DNA from: Streptomyces sp. Go-475
GTDB lineage: Bacteria > Actinomycetota > Actinomycetes > Streptomycetales > Streptomycetaceae
Direction: 5' to 3'
NCBI RefSeq assembly: GCF_003330845.1
Contig: NZ_CP026121.1
Span: 7,917,501-7,981,500, forward strand
DNA length: 64,000 nucleotides
Part shown: positions 16,781-24,923 of the stretch, in pieces
Numbering within the stretch: position 1 is the first letter of the stretch
Layout: every line of letters begins with the position of its first letter
Program-made: the position numbers and the translations under genes
Notes under the pieces: model-generated
What the model was told of the DNA's origin: nothing
Databases searched by the model: none
What the model saw: the letters and a program-made list of their open reading frames with translations, nothing else

Positions 16781-18891
16781 CCACCGCCACCAGGGGAGCC
16801 GTCGGCACCGCGCACACCCGCGTCGAGGGCCGCGACAAGGTCACCGGAGCGGCTCGCTACGCCGCCGAGATCCCCTTCGCCGAACTCGCCCACGGCTGGT
16901 TGGTGCTGTCCACCGTCGCCCGCGGCCGCGTCCGGGCCGTCGACACCGAGGCCGTCCTCGGGATGCCGGGCGTCCTCGCCGTGCTGCACCACCACAACGC
17001 CCCCCGTGTCGACAGCGACTTCGTCGGACTGCTGGGCGTCCCGCCGGACCCGACCGCCGCCCTCTTCCAGCACGACCGCGTGCCCCATCTGGGCTGGCCG
17101 GTGGCGCTGGTCGTCGCCGAGACGTCCGAGCAGGCCCGGGAGGCCGCCGAGACCCTCGTCGTGCGCTACGACCAGGAGCCGCACGACGTCGCGTTCTCCG
17201 CCGGGCGCGAGCCCGAGGCGTACACGCTCGACGGGCACGCGCAGGCCGTGATCGAGAAGGGCGACCTGGCGGACCGGCTCGCGGCGTCGGCGGTCGTGGT
17301 GGACGCCGAGTACACCACGCCGGAGGAGTACCACAACCCGATGGAGCCGCACGCGGCGACGGCCCGGTGGGAGGGCGGCCGGCTGGAGGTCGTCGACTCC
17401 AACCAGGGCACCACCTGGGTCGCCGGCGAACTCGCGAACCTCTTCTCCCTCGACCCCGCCTCCGTGCGGGTGCGCTCCGAGCACGTCGGCGGCGGCTTCG
17501 GCAGTAAGGGCGTCCGGGCGCACCAGGTGGCCGCCGTGATGGCCGCGACCGTCCTGCGGCGCCCGGTCAGGGTCGTCATGACCCGCCGCCAGATGTTCTC
17601 CCTCGCCGGCTACCGCAGCCCCACCGCCCAGCGGGTCCGGCTCGGCGCCGACGCGGACGGGCGGCTGCGCGCGCTGGAGCACCGCTCCCTCAACCAGACC
17701 TCGGCCGTGCACGACTTCGTCGAGCCGAGCGCCGCGGCGAGCCGGGCGATGTACGCGGCCGACGCCCACCACACGGCCAGCCGGATCCTGCGGCTCGACG
17801 TGCCCACGCCCACGTGGATGCGCGCCCCGGGCGAGGCCCCCGGTTCGTTCGCGCTGGAGTCGGCGCTCGACGAGCTGGCGGAGCGGTGCGGCGTCGACCC
17901 GATCGAGCTGCGGGTGCGCAACGAGCCCGAGGTGGGTCCCGTGTCCGGGCTGCCGTTCGGCAGCCGCAACCTGATCGCCTGCTTCCGGGAAGGCGCCCGC
18001 AGGTTCGGCTGGGCCGACCGTGATCCGCGCCCCGGCGTCCGCCGGGACGGACGCTGGCTGCTCGGCACCGGAACGGCCGGCGCCTCGTTCCCCGTGGTGG
18101 CCATGCCGTCCACGGCCGCCGTGACCGCGGAGGCGGACGGCACCTTCACGGTCCGGGTCAACGCCGCCGACATCGGCACCGGCGCCCGGACCGCGCTCAC
18201 CCTGGTCGCCGCGGACGCGCTGGAGGTCCCGACGGACCGGGTCCGGGTGCGGATCGGGGACAGCGACCTCGGCCCCGCGATGATCGCGGGCGGCTCGATG
18301 GGCACCCGTTCCTGGAGCTGGGCCGTCCGTACGGCCGCCGAGGAACTGCGCGGGAGCCTCGTGCCGGGCGCCGACGTCCCGCCGGAGGGCGTCACCGTAC
18401 GGTCGGACACGACGGAGGCCACCGGGGCCCTGGCCCAGAAGGAACGGCACTCCTACGGGGCGCAGTTCGCCGAGGTCGCCGTCGACCCCACCACCGGTGA
18501 GGTCCGCGTGCGCCGCATGCTGGGCATCTTCGCGGCCGGCCGGATCGTCAACCCGCTGACCGCCCGCAACCAGCTCGTCGGCGGCATGGTGTGGGGCCTG
18601 TCCATGGCCCTGCACGAGGAAGCCGTGCGGGACCGGGCGAGCGGCGGTGTCTACGGCGCCGACCTCGCGGGCTACCACGTCGCCGCGCACGCCGACGTCC
18701 CGCACATCGAGGCCGACTGGGTCGACGACCCCGACCCGGACGACCCGGTCGGCATCAAGGGCATCGGCGAGGTCGGCATCGTGGGGGCCGCGGCGGCGGT
18801 CGCCAACGCCGTGTGGCACGCGACCGGCGTACGCCACCGGAACCTGCCGATCCGGCCCGACCGGGTGCTGCTGGCGGGCGGCGATGCTTGA
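16777..18891 (+). CDS. Molybdenum hydroxylase large subunit (molybdopterin-binding)
   Basis: A 704-residue catalytic subunit binding molybdopterin cytosine dinucleotide. The N-terminal hammerhead domain has RVEGRDKVTGAARYAAEI. Cofactor-binding motifs follow: EHVGGGFGSKG near residue 234, TWMRAPGEAPGSFALESA near 346, and the C-terminal GIKGIGEVGIVGAAAAVANA near 660, which carries the catalytic Glu. The length is close to the YagR/PaoC type and shorter than the fused eukaryotic enzymes. The Arg and aromatic residues that hold purines in xanthine dehydrogenase cannot be assigned with confidence, so the substrate (aldehyde, purine or N-heterocycle) is open. It overlaps the XdhC-family gene by eight bases. 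Confidence 0.92.
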   Translation: MTTATRGAVGTAHTRVEGRDKVTGAARYAAEIPFAELAHGWLVLSTVARGRVRAVDTEAVLGMPGVLAVLHHHNAPRVDSDFVGLLGVPPDPTAALFQHDRVPHLGWPVALVVAETSEQAREAAETLVVRYDQEPHDVAFSAGREPEAYTLDGHAQAVIEKGDLADRLAASAVVVDAEYTTPEEYHNPMEPHAATARWEGGRLEVVDSNQGTTWVAGELANLFSLDPASVRVRSEHVGGGFGSKGVRAHQVAAVMAATVLRRPVRVVMTRRQMFSLAGYRSPTAQRVRLGADADGRLRALEHRSLNQTSAVHDFVEPSAAASRAMYAADAHHTASRILRLDVPTPTWMRAPGEAPGSFALESALDELAERCGVDPIELRVRNEPEVGPVSGLPFGSRNLIACFREGARRFGWADRDPRPGVRRDGRWLLGTGTAGASFPVVAMPSTAAVTAEADGTFTVRVNAADIGTGARTALTLVAADALEVPTDRVRVRIGDSDLGPAMIAGGSMGTRSWSWAVRTAAEELRGSLVPGADVPPEGVTVRSDTTEATGALAQKERHSYGAQFAEVAVDPTTGEVRVRRMLGIFAAGRIVNPLTARNQLVGGMVWGLSMALHEEAVRDRASGGVYGADLAGYHVAAHADVPHIEADWVDDPDPDDPVGIKGIGEVGIVGAAAAVANAVWHATGVRHRNLPIRPDRVLLAGGDA

Positions 18892-20053
18892 TCTCGCCGG
18901 GCCGCTGCGCGAGTGGATCGAGGAGGGCCGGGACTTCGCCGTCGCCACGGTCGTCGCCGTCGGCGGCAGCGCCCCGCGCCCTCCCGGCGCCGCCCTGGCG
19001 GTGTCGGCCGACGGCACGGCCATCGGCTCGGTCTCCGGAGGCTGCGTGGAAGGAGCGGTGTACGACCTGTGCGTCCAGGCCCTGCGGGACGGCGCGACGC
19101 TCGTCGAGCGGTTCGGCTACAGCGACGAGGACGCGTTCGCGGTCGGGCTGACCTGCGGCGGGACCATCGACGTCATGGTCGTCCCGTACACCGCGGGGCG
19201 TTCGGCCGAGGGGGCCGCGCTGTCCGCCGCCGCCCGCGGTGAGCCGGTGGCGCTGGCCCGGGTCGTCCGGGGCCCGGCCCGCCTCCTCGGCCGGGCGCTG
19301 CTCGTCCGCCCGAGCGGAGCGAACCGGGGAGCCCCCGGGGCGGAGCCGGGGGGAGGCTCGTCCGAAGGCGGTCTGGGCGGCGGCCCGGACCTGGACCGCA
19401 CGGCCGTCGCCGAGGCCCGCGCCCTGCTGGACGGCGGCCGCACGGGCACCGTCGAGCTGTCCGAGGACGGCTCGCACTGCCCGGGCGGTCTCACCCTGCT
19501 CGTGGAGTCGGCCGTGCCCCCGCCCCGCATGATCGTCTTCGGTGCGATCGACTTCGCGGCGGCTCTCGTCCGGGCGGGCAAGTTCCTCGGCCACCACGTC
19601 ACCGTGTGCGACGCCCGCCCGGTCTTCGCCACCCGGGCCCGCTTCCCGGAGGCCGACGAGATCGTCGTGGACTGGCCCGACCGCTACCTGCGGCGTACCG
19701 AGACCGACGCGCGCACGGTGCTGTGCGTGCTCACGCACGACGCGAAGTTCGACGTGCCCCTGCTGGCGGAGGCGCTGCGGCTGCCGGTCGCGTACGTCGG
19801 CGCGATGGGCTCCCGCCGCACCCACGAGGACCGCGAGCGGCGGCTGCGGGAGGCGGGGGTGAGCGAGCGGGAGCTGGCCCGGCTGAGGTCGCCGATCGGC
19901 CTCGACCTGGGCGCGCGTACGCCCGAGGAGACCGCCGTCTCCATCGCGGCGGAGATCATCGCGACCCGCCACGGCGGCACGGGGGCGCCCCTGACCGGCA
20001 CGGACGCACCGATCCACCGGGCCGGGCGGGAGGCTTCTCCCCAGCCGGTCTGA
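18884..20053 (+). CDS. XdhC/CoxI-family molybdenum cofactor maturation protein
   Basis: A 389-residue XdhC-family chaperone, which binds the molybdenum cofactor, favours its sulfuration and inserts it into the hydroxylase; E. coli PaoD plays this role for PaoABC. The N-terminal XdhC_CoxI domain shows VGGSAPRPPGAALAVS and GSVSGGCVEGAVY (about residues 40-60), then LTCGGTIDVMV. The C-terminal Rossmann domain shows FGAIDFAAALVRAGKFLGH, AYVGAMGSRR and GLDLGARTPEETAVSI. Between them, about 25 Gly-rich residues (from about 19316 to 19385) look like an inserted DNA repeat rather than family sequence. Last gene of the hydroxylase operon. Confidence 0.9.
   Translation: MLDLAGPLREWIEEGRDFAVATVVAVGGSAPRPPGAALAVSADGTAIGSVSGGCVEGAVYDLCVQALRDGATLVERFGYSDEDAFAVGLTCGGTIDVMVVPYTAGRSAEGAALSAAARGEPVALARVVRGPARLLGRALLVRPSGANRGAPGAEPGGGSSEGGLGGGPDLDRTAVAEARALLDGGRTGTVELSEDGSHCPGGLTLLVESAVPPPRMIVFGAIDFAAALVRAGKFLGHHVTVCDARPVFATRARFPEADEIVVDWPDRYLRRTETDARTVLCVLTHDAKFDVPLLAEALRLPVAYVGAMGSRRTHEDRERRLREAGVSERELARLRSPIGLDLGARTPEETAVSIAAEIIATRHGGTGAPLTGTDAPIHRAGREASPQPV
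19311..19365. repeat. GC-rich palindromic (REP-like) insert inside the XdhC-family gene
   Basis: This stretch is an imperfect inverted repeat built from GAGCC/GGCTC ends (19329-19333 and 19355-19359) around runs of C and G. It keeps the reading frame and codes for a Ser/Gly/Pro-rich linker with no counterpart in the two conserved domains on either side. It resembles the short palindromic elements dispersed in Streptomyces genomes; whether it is repeated elsewhere cannot be seen from this window. Confidence 0.5.
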
Positions 20054-20131
20054 GACACAGCGCGCCGACGCGCCGGAGGGACCGGAGCCGTCACGGCTGC
20101 GGTCCCTCTGTGGCGGACGGGCGGGTGCCGG

Positions 20132-20695
20132 TCAGGCCGCGGCCGGCTCCGAGGCGTGGCCGTGCAGGCGGGCGATGACCTCGGTCAGCTGCGCGGCGAC
20201 CTCGGCGTCGTCGGCCGGGTGCGTCTCGGCGAAGCGGGTGACCGAGCCGGGGATGGACAGCTTGACGTCCTCCAGCACCTTGCCGCCGGCCACACCCACG
20301 GACTTGCGGGTCTCGTCGTGCGCCCAGACACCGCCGTACTGGCCGAACGCGGTGCCGACCACCGCGACCGGCTTGCCCGTGAGGGCACCGGCGCCGTACG
20401 GGCGGGACAGCCAGTCGATGGCGTTCTTCAGGACGGCCGGGATGGTGCCGTTGTACTCCGGCGTGAACAGGATCAGGCCGTCCGCGGCGTTCGCGGCCTC
20501 GCGCAGGCGCTCGGCGGCGGCCGGAACGCTGCCCTCGACGTCGATGTCCTCGTTGTAGAACGGGATCTCGGCCAGGCCCTCGAACAGCTCCACCTCGGCG
20601 CCCTCGGGGGCGAGCTTGACGGCCGCCTCGGCGAGCTGGCGGTTGTGCGAACCGGCGCGGAGGCTGCCGACGAGGGCGAGGATACGAACAGACAT
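20132..20695 (-). CDS. NADPH-dependent FMN reductase family protein
   Basis: A 187-residue flavodoxin-like reductase. The phosphate-binding loop VGSLRAGSHNRQL is at residues 9-21 and the flavin-contacting FTPEYNGTIPAVLKNAIDWLSR near 74-95; VVGTAFGQYGG follows. Members reduce flavins, quinones, azo dyes or chromate. ATG 20695 (MSVRILALVG) has GGGAG six bases upstream; an in-frame start at 20743 falls within the regulatory region. It is divergent from a TetR gene, and two palindromes between them predict repression by that TetR. The likely role is inducible detoxification of quinones or other electrophiles. Confidence 0.92.
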   Translation of the reverse strand: MSVRILALVGSLRAGSHNRQLAEAAVKLAPEGAEVELFEGLAEIPFYNEDIDVEGSVPAAAERLREAANAADGLILFTPEYNGTIPAVLKNAIDWLSRPYGAGALTGKPVAVVGTAFGQYGGVWAHDETRKSVGVAGGKVLEDVKLSIPGSVTRFAETHPADDAEVAAQLTEVIARLHGHASEPAAA

Positions 20696-20748
20696 GCTGA
20701 CTCCCACGTATGTGAAAAGACCGCAGTGAAACACTGCCGTCACGATCC

Positions 20749-20796
20749 GGACCGGGGTCCGTTTAATGTTCTAGCATCCTAACCGGACCGCGGTCC
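20749..20796. promoter_or_regulatory. Two tandem palindromic operators between FMN reductase and TetR
   Basis: GGACCGGGGTCC (20749-20760) and GGACCGCGGTCC (20785-20796) share the extended form CCGGACCG-N-GGTCC, with centres 36 bases apart. The AT-rich segment between them (TTTAATGTTCTAGCATCC) is the only AT-rich stretch in the gap and probably holds one or both -10 boxes. Bound TetR would therefore cover both divergent promoters. Confidence 0.72.
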
Positions 20797-20827
20797 AGTT
20801 CTGTTCCCGATGCTTTACGCTGGCTTC

Positions 20828-21496
20828 ATGTCCGCCGCCTCGCCGTCCCTCCCGACGCCCCAGGAGCCCGTCGACCACCCGGAGCTGCTCCAGCTCGGTA
20901 CCGCCCTGGAGGCCGACGAGCCGTGCCTGCGCGCCGACGCCGCGCGCAACCGGGCCCGGCTGCTGGAGGCCGCCGCGCGGCTGGTGGCGGAGCGCGGCGC
21001 GGAGGCCGTCACGATGGAGGCGGTGGCCGCCGCGGCCTGCGTCGGCAAGGGCACCGTCTTCCGCCGCTTCGGCGACCGCACCGGCCTGCTGACGGCGCTG
21101 CTCGATCACTCCGAGAAGAAGTTCCAGGCCGCGTTCCTGGGCGGCCCGCCCCCGCTCGGCCCCGGAGCGCCGCCCGTGGAGCGGCTGCGGGCGTTCGGTT
21201 GCGCGCTGCTGCGCCGCTCCGCCGACGAACTGGAGCTGCAACTGGCCGCCGAGCCGGGCGCGAACCGCCGCTACATCAGCCCGGCCCGCCGCGTTCTGCG
21301 GCACCACGTGGAGATGCTCCTGCGCCAGGCGGTCCCCGGCGCGGACTGCGAGCTCCTCGCCCACGCGCTGATGGGCCAGCTCGACCCGGCCCTGATCCAC
21401 CACCTGACCAGGCAGTGCGGAATCCCTCTGTCCCGCCTGGAGGCCGCCTGGACGGACCTGGTCGACCGCGTGACGGGCACGCGCCCCGCCTGCTGA
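20828..21496 (+). CDS. TetR-family regulator (of the divergent FMN reductase)
   Basis: A 222-residue TetR regulator. The helix-turn-helix lies at about residues 42-85: NRARLLEAAARLVAERGAE, then VAAAACVGKGTVFRRFGDR. The C-terminal half shows LRAFGCALLRRSADELELQLA and PARRVLRHHVEMLLRQA, typical of the ligand pocket of this subgroup. ATG 20828 is preferred over an in-frame ATG at 20810 because it leaves the operators in the untranslated region. An unusual Cys sits at the turn of the DNA-binding motif (AACVGKG). It is expected to repress itself and the reductase; the inducer may be a quinone or flavin-like compound. Confidence 0.9.
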   Translation: MSAASPSLPTPQEPVDHPELLQLGTALEADEPCLRADAARNRARLLEAAARLVAERGAEAVTMEAVAAAACVGKGTVFRRFGDRTGLLTALLDHSEKKFQAAFLGGPPPLGPGAPPVERLRAFGCALLRRSADELELQLAAEPGANRRYISPARRVLRHHVEMLLRQAVPGADCELLAHALMGQLDPALIHHLTRQCGIPLSRLEAAWTDLVDRVTGTRPAC

Positions 21497-21589
21497 CAGC
21501 GCCCGCCGCATGCCGTGAACGCTCACGGATTCGTCACAACTCCCCCGCCGGAAGCGCGCATTGGGGCTTCTGCCAAGATGCCGTACGTC

Positions 21590-22630
21590 ATGGTGCAGAT
21601 ACCGAAAACGCCCGCGCTCCCGTCCCCCGTCGCGCCGTCGCGCTCCGTCCCCACGAGCGCCGACGTGGCCCGCCTGGCCGGCGTCTCGCGCGCGACCGTC
21701 TCCTACGTCCTGAACAACACCAGCGCCGTACGGATCAGTGAACCCACCCGCCGCCGGGTCCACGAGGCCGCGAAGGAACTCGGCTACGTACCGCACGCGG
21801 CGGCCCGCAGTCTGCGTGCCGGGCACAGCCGGATGGTGCTGATCCCCGCGCCGACCTTCCCCGTGGGCCCGCTCTACAGCCGGTTCCTCGCCGACCTCCA
21901 GAGCGCGCTCGGCGTCCTGGACTACACGGTCGTGCAGTACGGCACCGGCGGCCCGCACGGCGACGAAGCCGCCCGCGCCTGGGCCGAGTTACGGCCCGTC
22001 GCCGTGCTCGTACCCGGCTCCGGACTCGGTCCGTGCGGGGTGGCGGTGCTCAAGCGCTCCGGGGCCCGGGCCGTGGTCACCCTCGGCCCCGAGACCATCG
22101 AGGGCGCGCACGCCCTGCTCATGGACCACGACGTCGTCGGCCACACCGCGGGATCCCACCTCTACGACCGCGGCCGGCGCCGGATCGGCGTCGTCGTCCC
22201 CCAGGAGCCCGGCCTGGAGGCGTTCTCCGCGCCCCGGCTCGACGGTGTGCGCCAGTCCCTGCGGGGCACGGACGCCACGCTGACCGAACTGCCCCTGGCC
22301 TACGAGGAACAGGCCGCCGCCCGCCTCGCCGCCCGCTGGCGGAGCCTCGGTCTGGACGCCGTGTTCACCTACAACGACGAGTACGCGATGCTGCTGATGC
22401 GGGCCCTGCAGGACGAGGGCATCCGCATCCCCGAGGAGACGGCCGTGATCGGCGCGGACGACCTGATGCTCGGCCGGCTGCTGCGGCCCCGGCTGACCAC
22501 GGTCCGCCTGCAGCTGCCCTCGGGCCAGGAACTGGCCGAACTGGTCGACCGCGCGGTGCGCAAGCCCGGCACCGAACCCGAGACGCACAAGGTGCTGGGC
22601 GCGACGGTGCTGCACCGCGAGTCGAGCTGA
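21590..22630 (+). CDS. LacI-family transcriptional regulator
   Basis: A 346-residue LacI regulator. The helix-turn-helix VPTSADVARLAGVSRATVSYVLNN starts near residue 19, followed by the hinge helix segment AARSLRAGHSRMVLI and a periplasmic-binding-protein-like effector domain to the end. LDAVFTYNDEYAMLLMRAL and VIGADDLMLGRLLRP match the usual late motifs. The start is uncertain: ATG 21590 (MVQIPKTP) or ATG 21578, neither with a strong ribosome-binding site. The aldehyde dehydrogenase gene follows on the same strand after 241 bases and could be a target. The effector is probably a small sugar-like or aromatic metabolite; it cannot be predicted. Confidence 0.9.
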   Translation: MVQIPKTPALPSPVAPSRSVPTSADVARLAGVSRATVSYVLNNTSAVRISEPTRRRVHEAAKELGYVPHAAARSLRAGHSRMVLIPAPTFPVGPLYSRFLADLQSALGVLDYTVVQYGTGGPHGDEAARAWAELRPVAVLVPGSGLGPCGVAVLKRSGARAVVTLGPETIEGAHALLMDHDVVGHTAGSHLYDRGRRRIGVVVPQEPGLEAFSAPRLDGVRQSLRGTDATLTELPLAYEEQAAARLAARWRSLGLDAVFTYNDEYAMLLMRALQDEGIRIPEETAVIGADDLMLGRLLRPRLTTVRLQLPSGQELAELVDRAVRKPGTEPETHKVLGATVLHRESS

Positions 22631-22871
22631 CGTGCGGGCGGACCGCTCCCGTGCCTACGGTCGACGAACGAGGGACGGTCCGCCCCGCCCCACCCGCCAC
22701 ACGGCTAGGATGTTGCATGCTCAACCAAATGGGGGCGCGTTCACAGGCGGGCCGCGGCACGCACGGCCGCGCCCGCTCCGCGCGTCCCGCCATGTGACCG
22801 CCGAACCGGCCGCGCACGCACGGGACTTCCGCCCACCCGTCAGCCGGTGACCGATCGATCGGAGAGCCGTC

Positions 22872-24308
22872 ATGCCGTTGCTCGACCCCAGGAGCTGGCA
22901 ACCCCACCCCCTCACGGGCCCCGGATACAGCGTCACCGAGCCCGCCACCGGCCAAGCCCTCGCCGGCCTCACCCTCGCCACCCCCGAGGACGTGGGGGCC
23001 GCCGCCGGACGGGCCGCGGCCGCCCAGCGCGCGTGGGCGAGCGCCCCGCACTTCGCCCGCGCCGCCGTGCTCCGCAAGGCGGGCGACCTGTTCACCGAGC
23101 ACGCCGACGAACTGCGCGCGTGGCTCGTCCGCGAGTCCGGTTCGGTCCCCGGCAAGGCCGACTTCGAGCTGCACGTCGCCGCCCAGGAGTGCTACGAGGC
23201 CGCCGCGCTCGCCTCCCGCCCGGCCGGCCAGGTCCTGCCCAGCGAGGCCCCGCGCCTGTCGTACACGCGCCGCGTCCCGGCCGGCGTGGTGGGGGTGATC
23301 TCCCCGTTCAACGCCCCGCTGATCCTGTCCATCCGCTCGGTCGCGCCCGCCCTGGCGCTGGGCAACGCGGTGCTGCTCAAGCCGGACCCGCGCACGGCCG
23401 TCTGCGGCGGGCTGTCCCTGGCCGCGGTCTTCGCCGCCGCGGGCCTGCCGCAGGACCTGCTGCACGTGCTCCCCGGCGGCCCGGACGCCGGTCAGGCCCT
23501 GGTCGCCGACCCGCGCGTGCCGGTCATCTCCTTCACCGGCTCCACCGCCGCCGGACGGGCCGTGGGAGAGGCGGCCGGCCGTCATCTCAAGCGGGCGCAC
23601 CTGGAACTCGGCGGCAACTCGGCCATGATCGTGCTGGAGGACGCCGACCTCGACGCGGTGATCTCCACCGCCGCCTGGGGCTCGTTCTTCCACCAGGGCC
23701 AGATCTGCATGACGACCGGACGCCATCTGGTGCACGCGTCCCTGTACGACGAGTACGTCGCGCGGCTGGCCGCCAAGGCCGACTCGCTCGCCGTCGGCGA
23801 CCCGTACCGCGACCAGGTCCACCTGGGCCCCATCATCGACTCCGCCCAGCTCGCCAAGATCAGCGGCCTGGTCGAGTCCAGCAGGGCCGCGGGCGCCAAG
23901 GTCGCCGCGGGCGGCACGCACGACCGGCTGTTCTACCGGCCGACGGTCCTCGCCCACGTCGGCGACCACACCCCGGCCTACGCGGAGGAGGTCTTCGGTC
24001 CCGTGGCGCCCGTCCGGCCCTTCACCACCGCCGACGAGGCGGCGGCGCTGGCGGCGCAGAGCCCGTACGGCCTCTCCCTGGGCATCGTCACCCGGGACCC
24101 GGCCCGGGGCCTGGACCTCGCCGAGCGCATCCCGACCGGCATCGTCCACATCAACGACCAGACGGTGAACGACGAGGCCGTGGCGCCCTTCGGCGGAATC
24201 GCCGCCTCCGGCACCGGCGCCCGCTTCGGCGGCGAGGCCAACCTGGAGGCCTTCACCGAACTGCGCTGGACGACGGTGCGCGGGGACGTGGCCACGTACC
24301 CCTACTAG
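22872..24308 (+). CDS. NAD(P)-dependent aldehyde dehydrogenase (benzaldehyde dehydrogenase-like)
   Basis: A 478-residue aldehyde dehydrogenase that would oxidise an aldehyde to the acid. Cofactor-binding stretches include GVISPFNAPLILSIRSVAPALALGN near residues 140-164. FTGSTAAGRAVGEAAGRHLKR follows, then the catalytic Glu in LELGGNSAMIVL and the nucleophilic Cys in FFHQGQICMTTGRH near residue 280. EVFGPVAPVRPF and GGIAASGTGARFGG complete the family pattern. The N-terminus (MPLLDPRSWQ) matches the group often called benzaldehyde dehydrogenase, although the substrate is unproven. GGAGAG lies eight bases before ATG 22872. A bidirectional terminator follows. Confidence 0.92.
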   Translation: MPLLDPRSWQPHPLTGPGYSVTEPATGQALAGLTLATPEDVGAAAGRAAAAQRAWASAPHFARAAVLRKAGDLFTEHADELRAWLVRESGSVPGKADFELHVAAQECYEAAALASRPAGQVLPSEAPRLSYTRRVPAGVVGVISPFNAPLILSIRSVAPALALGNAVLLKPDPRTAVCGGLSLAAVFAAAGLPQDLLHVLPGGPDAGQALVADPRVPVISFTGSTAAGRAVGEAAGRHLKRAHLELGGNSAMIVLEDADLDAVISTAAWGSFFHQGQICMTTGRHLVHASLYDEYVARLAAKADSLAVGDPYRDQVHLGPIIDSAQLAKISGLVESSRAAGAKVAAGGTHDRLFYRPTVLAHVGDHTPAYAEEVFGPVAPVRPFTTADEAAALAAQSPYGLSLGIVTRDPARGLDLAERIPTGIVHINDQTVNDEAVAPFGGIAASGTGARFGGEANLEAFTELRWTTVRGDVATYPY

Positions 24309-24374
24309 GAGCCGGCCCCCTGCTGGGGGCCCACTCCTCTCCCGAGGGCCCACCCCTCTGCTGGTGGGCCTCAC

Positions 24375-24403
24375 CTCGGGGGGCGTGACACCCGCCCCCC
24401 GAG
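24375..24403. terminator. Bidirectional intrinsic terminator hairpin
   Basis: A perfect 11-base stem, CTCGGGGGGCG (24375-24385) with CGCCCCCCGAG (24393-24403), around a 7-base loop. It sits in the 100-base gap between the aldehyde dehydrogenase (+) and thioredoxin (-) genes, which converge on it. There is no T-run, as is usual for Streptomyces terminators. Confidence 0.85.
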
Positions 24404-24408
24404 TTCCG

Positions 24409-24804
24409 TCACTGGCCCTGCTGAGCCTGCTGACCCTGCTGGGACTGCTGCTCGGCGATCGCCTTGCGGACCTCGTCCATGTCCAGGTTCCGGGCCTGCC
24501 CGATGACGTCCGTCAGAGCCGCCTCGGGCAGCGCGCCCGGCTGCGCGAACACGGCGACCTGGTCACGGACGATCATCAGCGTCGGGATCGACTGGATACC
24601 GAAGGCCGCGGCCAGCTCCGGCTGCGCCTCGGTGTCCACCTTGCCGAACACCAGGTCCGGGTTCTCCTCCGCCGCCTTCTCGTAGACCGGGGCGAACTGC
24701 TTGCACGGCCCGCACCAGGACGCCCAGAAGTCGATCAGGACGAACTCGTTGTCCGTGACCGTCTGGTCGAAGTTCTCCTTGGTGAGCTCCACGGTGCTGC
24801 TCAT
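24409..24804 (-). CDS. Thioredoxin
   Basis: A 131-residue thioredoxin, the general cytoplasmic disulfide reductant. The active site FWASWCGPCKQFAP has Cys at 31 and 34, and the cis-Pro loop is IQSIPTLMIVRD. ATG 24804 (MSSTVELTKENFD) gives the standard N-terminus; the in-frame start at 24852 lies in the divergent promoter. The C-terminal 14 residues are a Gln-rich tail (EQQSQQGQQAQQGQ) with no family counterpart, so the protein is about 15 residues longer than typical. It is divergent, across 119 bases, from a disulfide oxidoreductase that could act in the same redox network. Confidence 0.95.
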   Translation of the reverse strand: MSSTVELTKENFDQTVTDNEFVLIDFWASWCGPCKQFAPVYEKAAEENPDLVFGKVDTEAQPELAAAFGIQSIPTLMIVRDQVAVFAQPGALPEAALTDVIGQARNLDMDEVRKAIAEQQSQQGQQAQQGQ

Positions 24805-24923
24805 GGCGTAAATCCCTCTTCCTGGTGTGGGGTCAAGCCGTCGGCACAACACGGCCGACCGGACACGTATTCCGCGCCCCTACCCATGTGGCCAGGGTGC
24901 ACACCACCCACCAGACTGACCCC

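Noticed and set aside
16468..19023. An 850-codon minus-strand frame across the hydroxylase large subunit
   Set aside because: It is the antisense of a well-conserved gene and has no recognisable motif.
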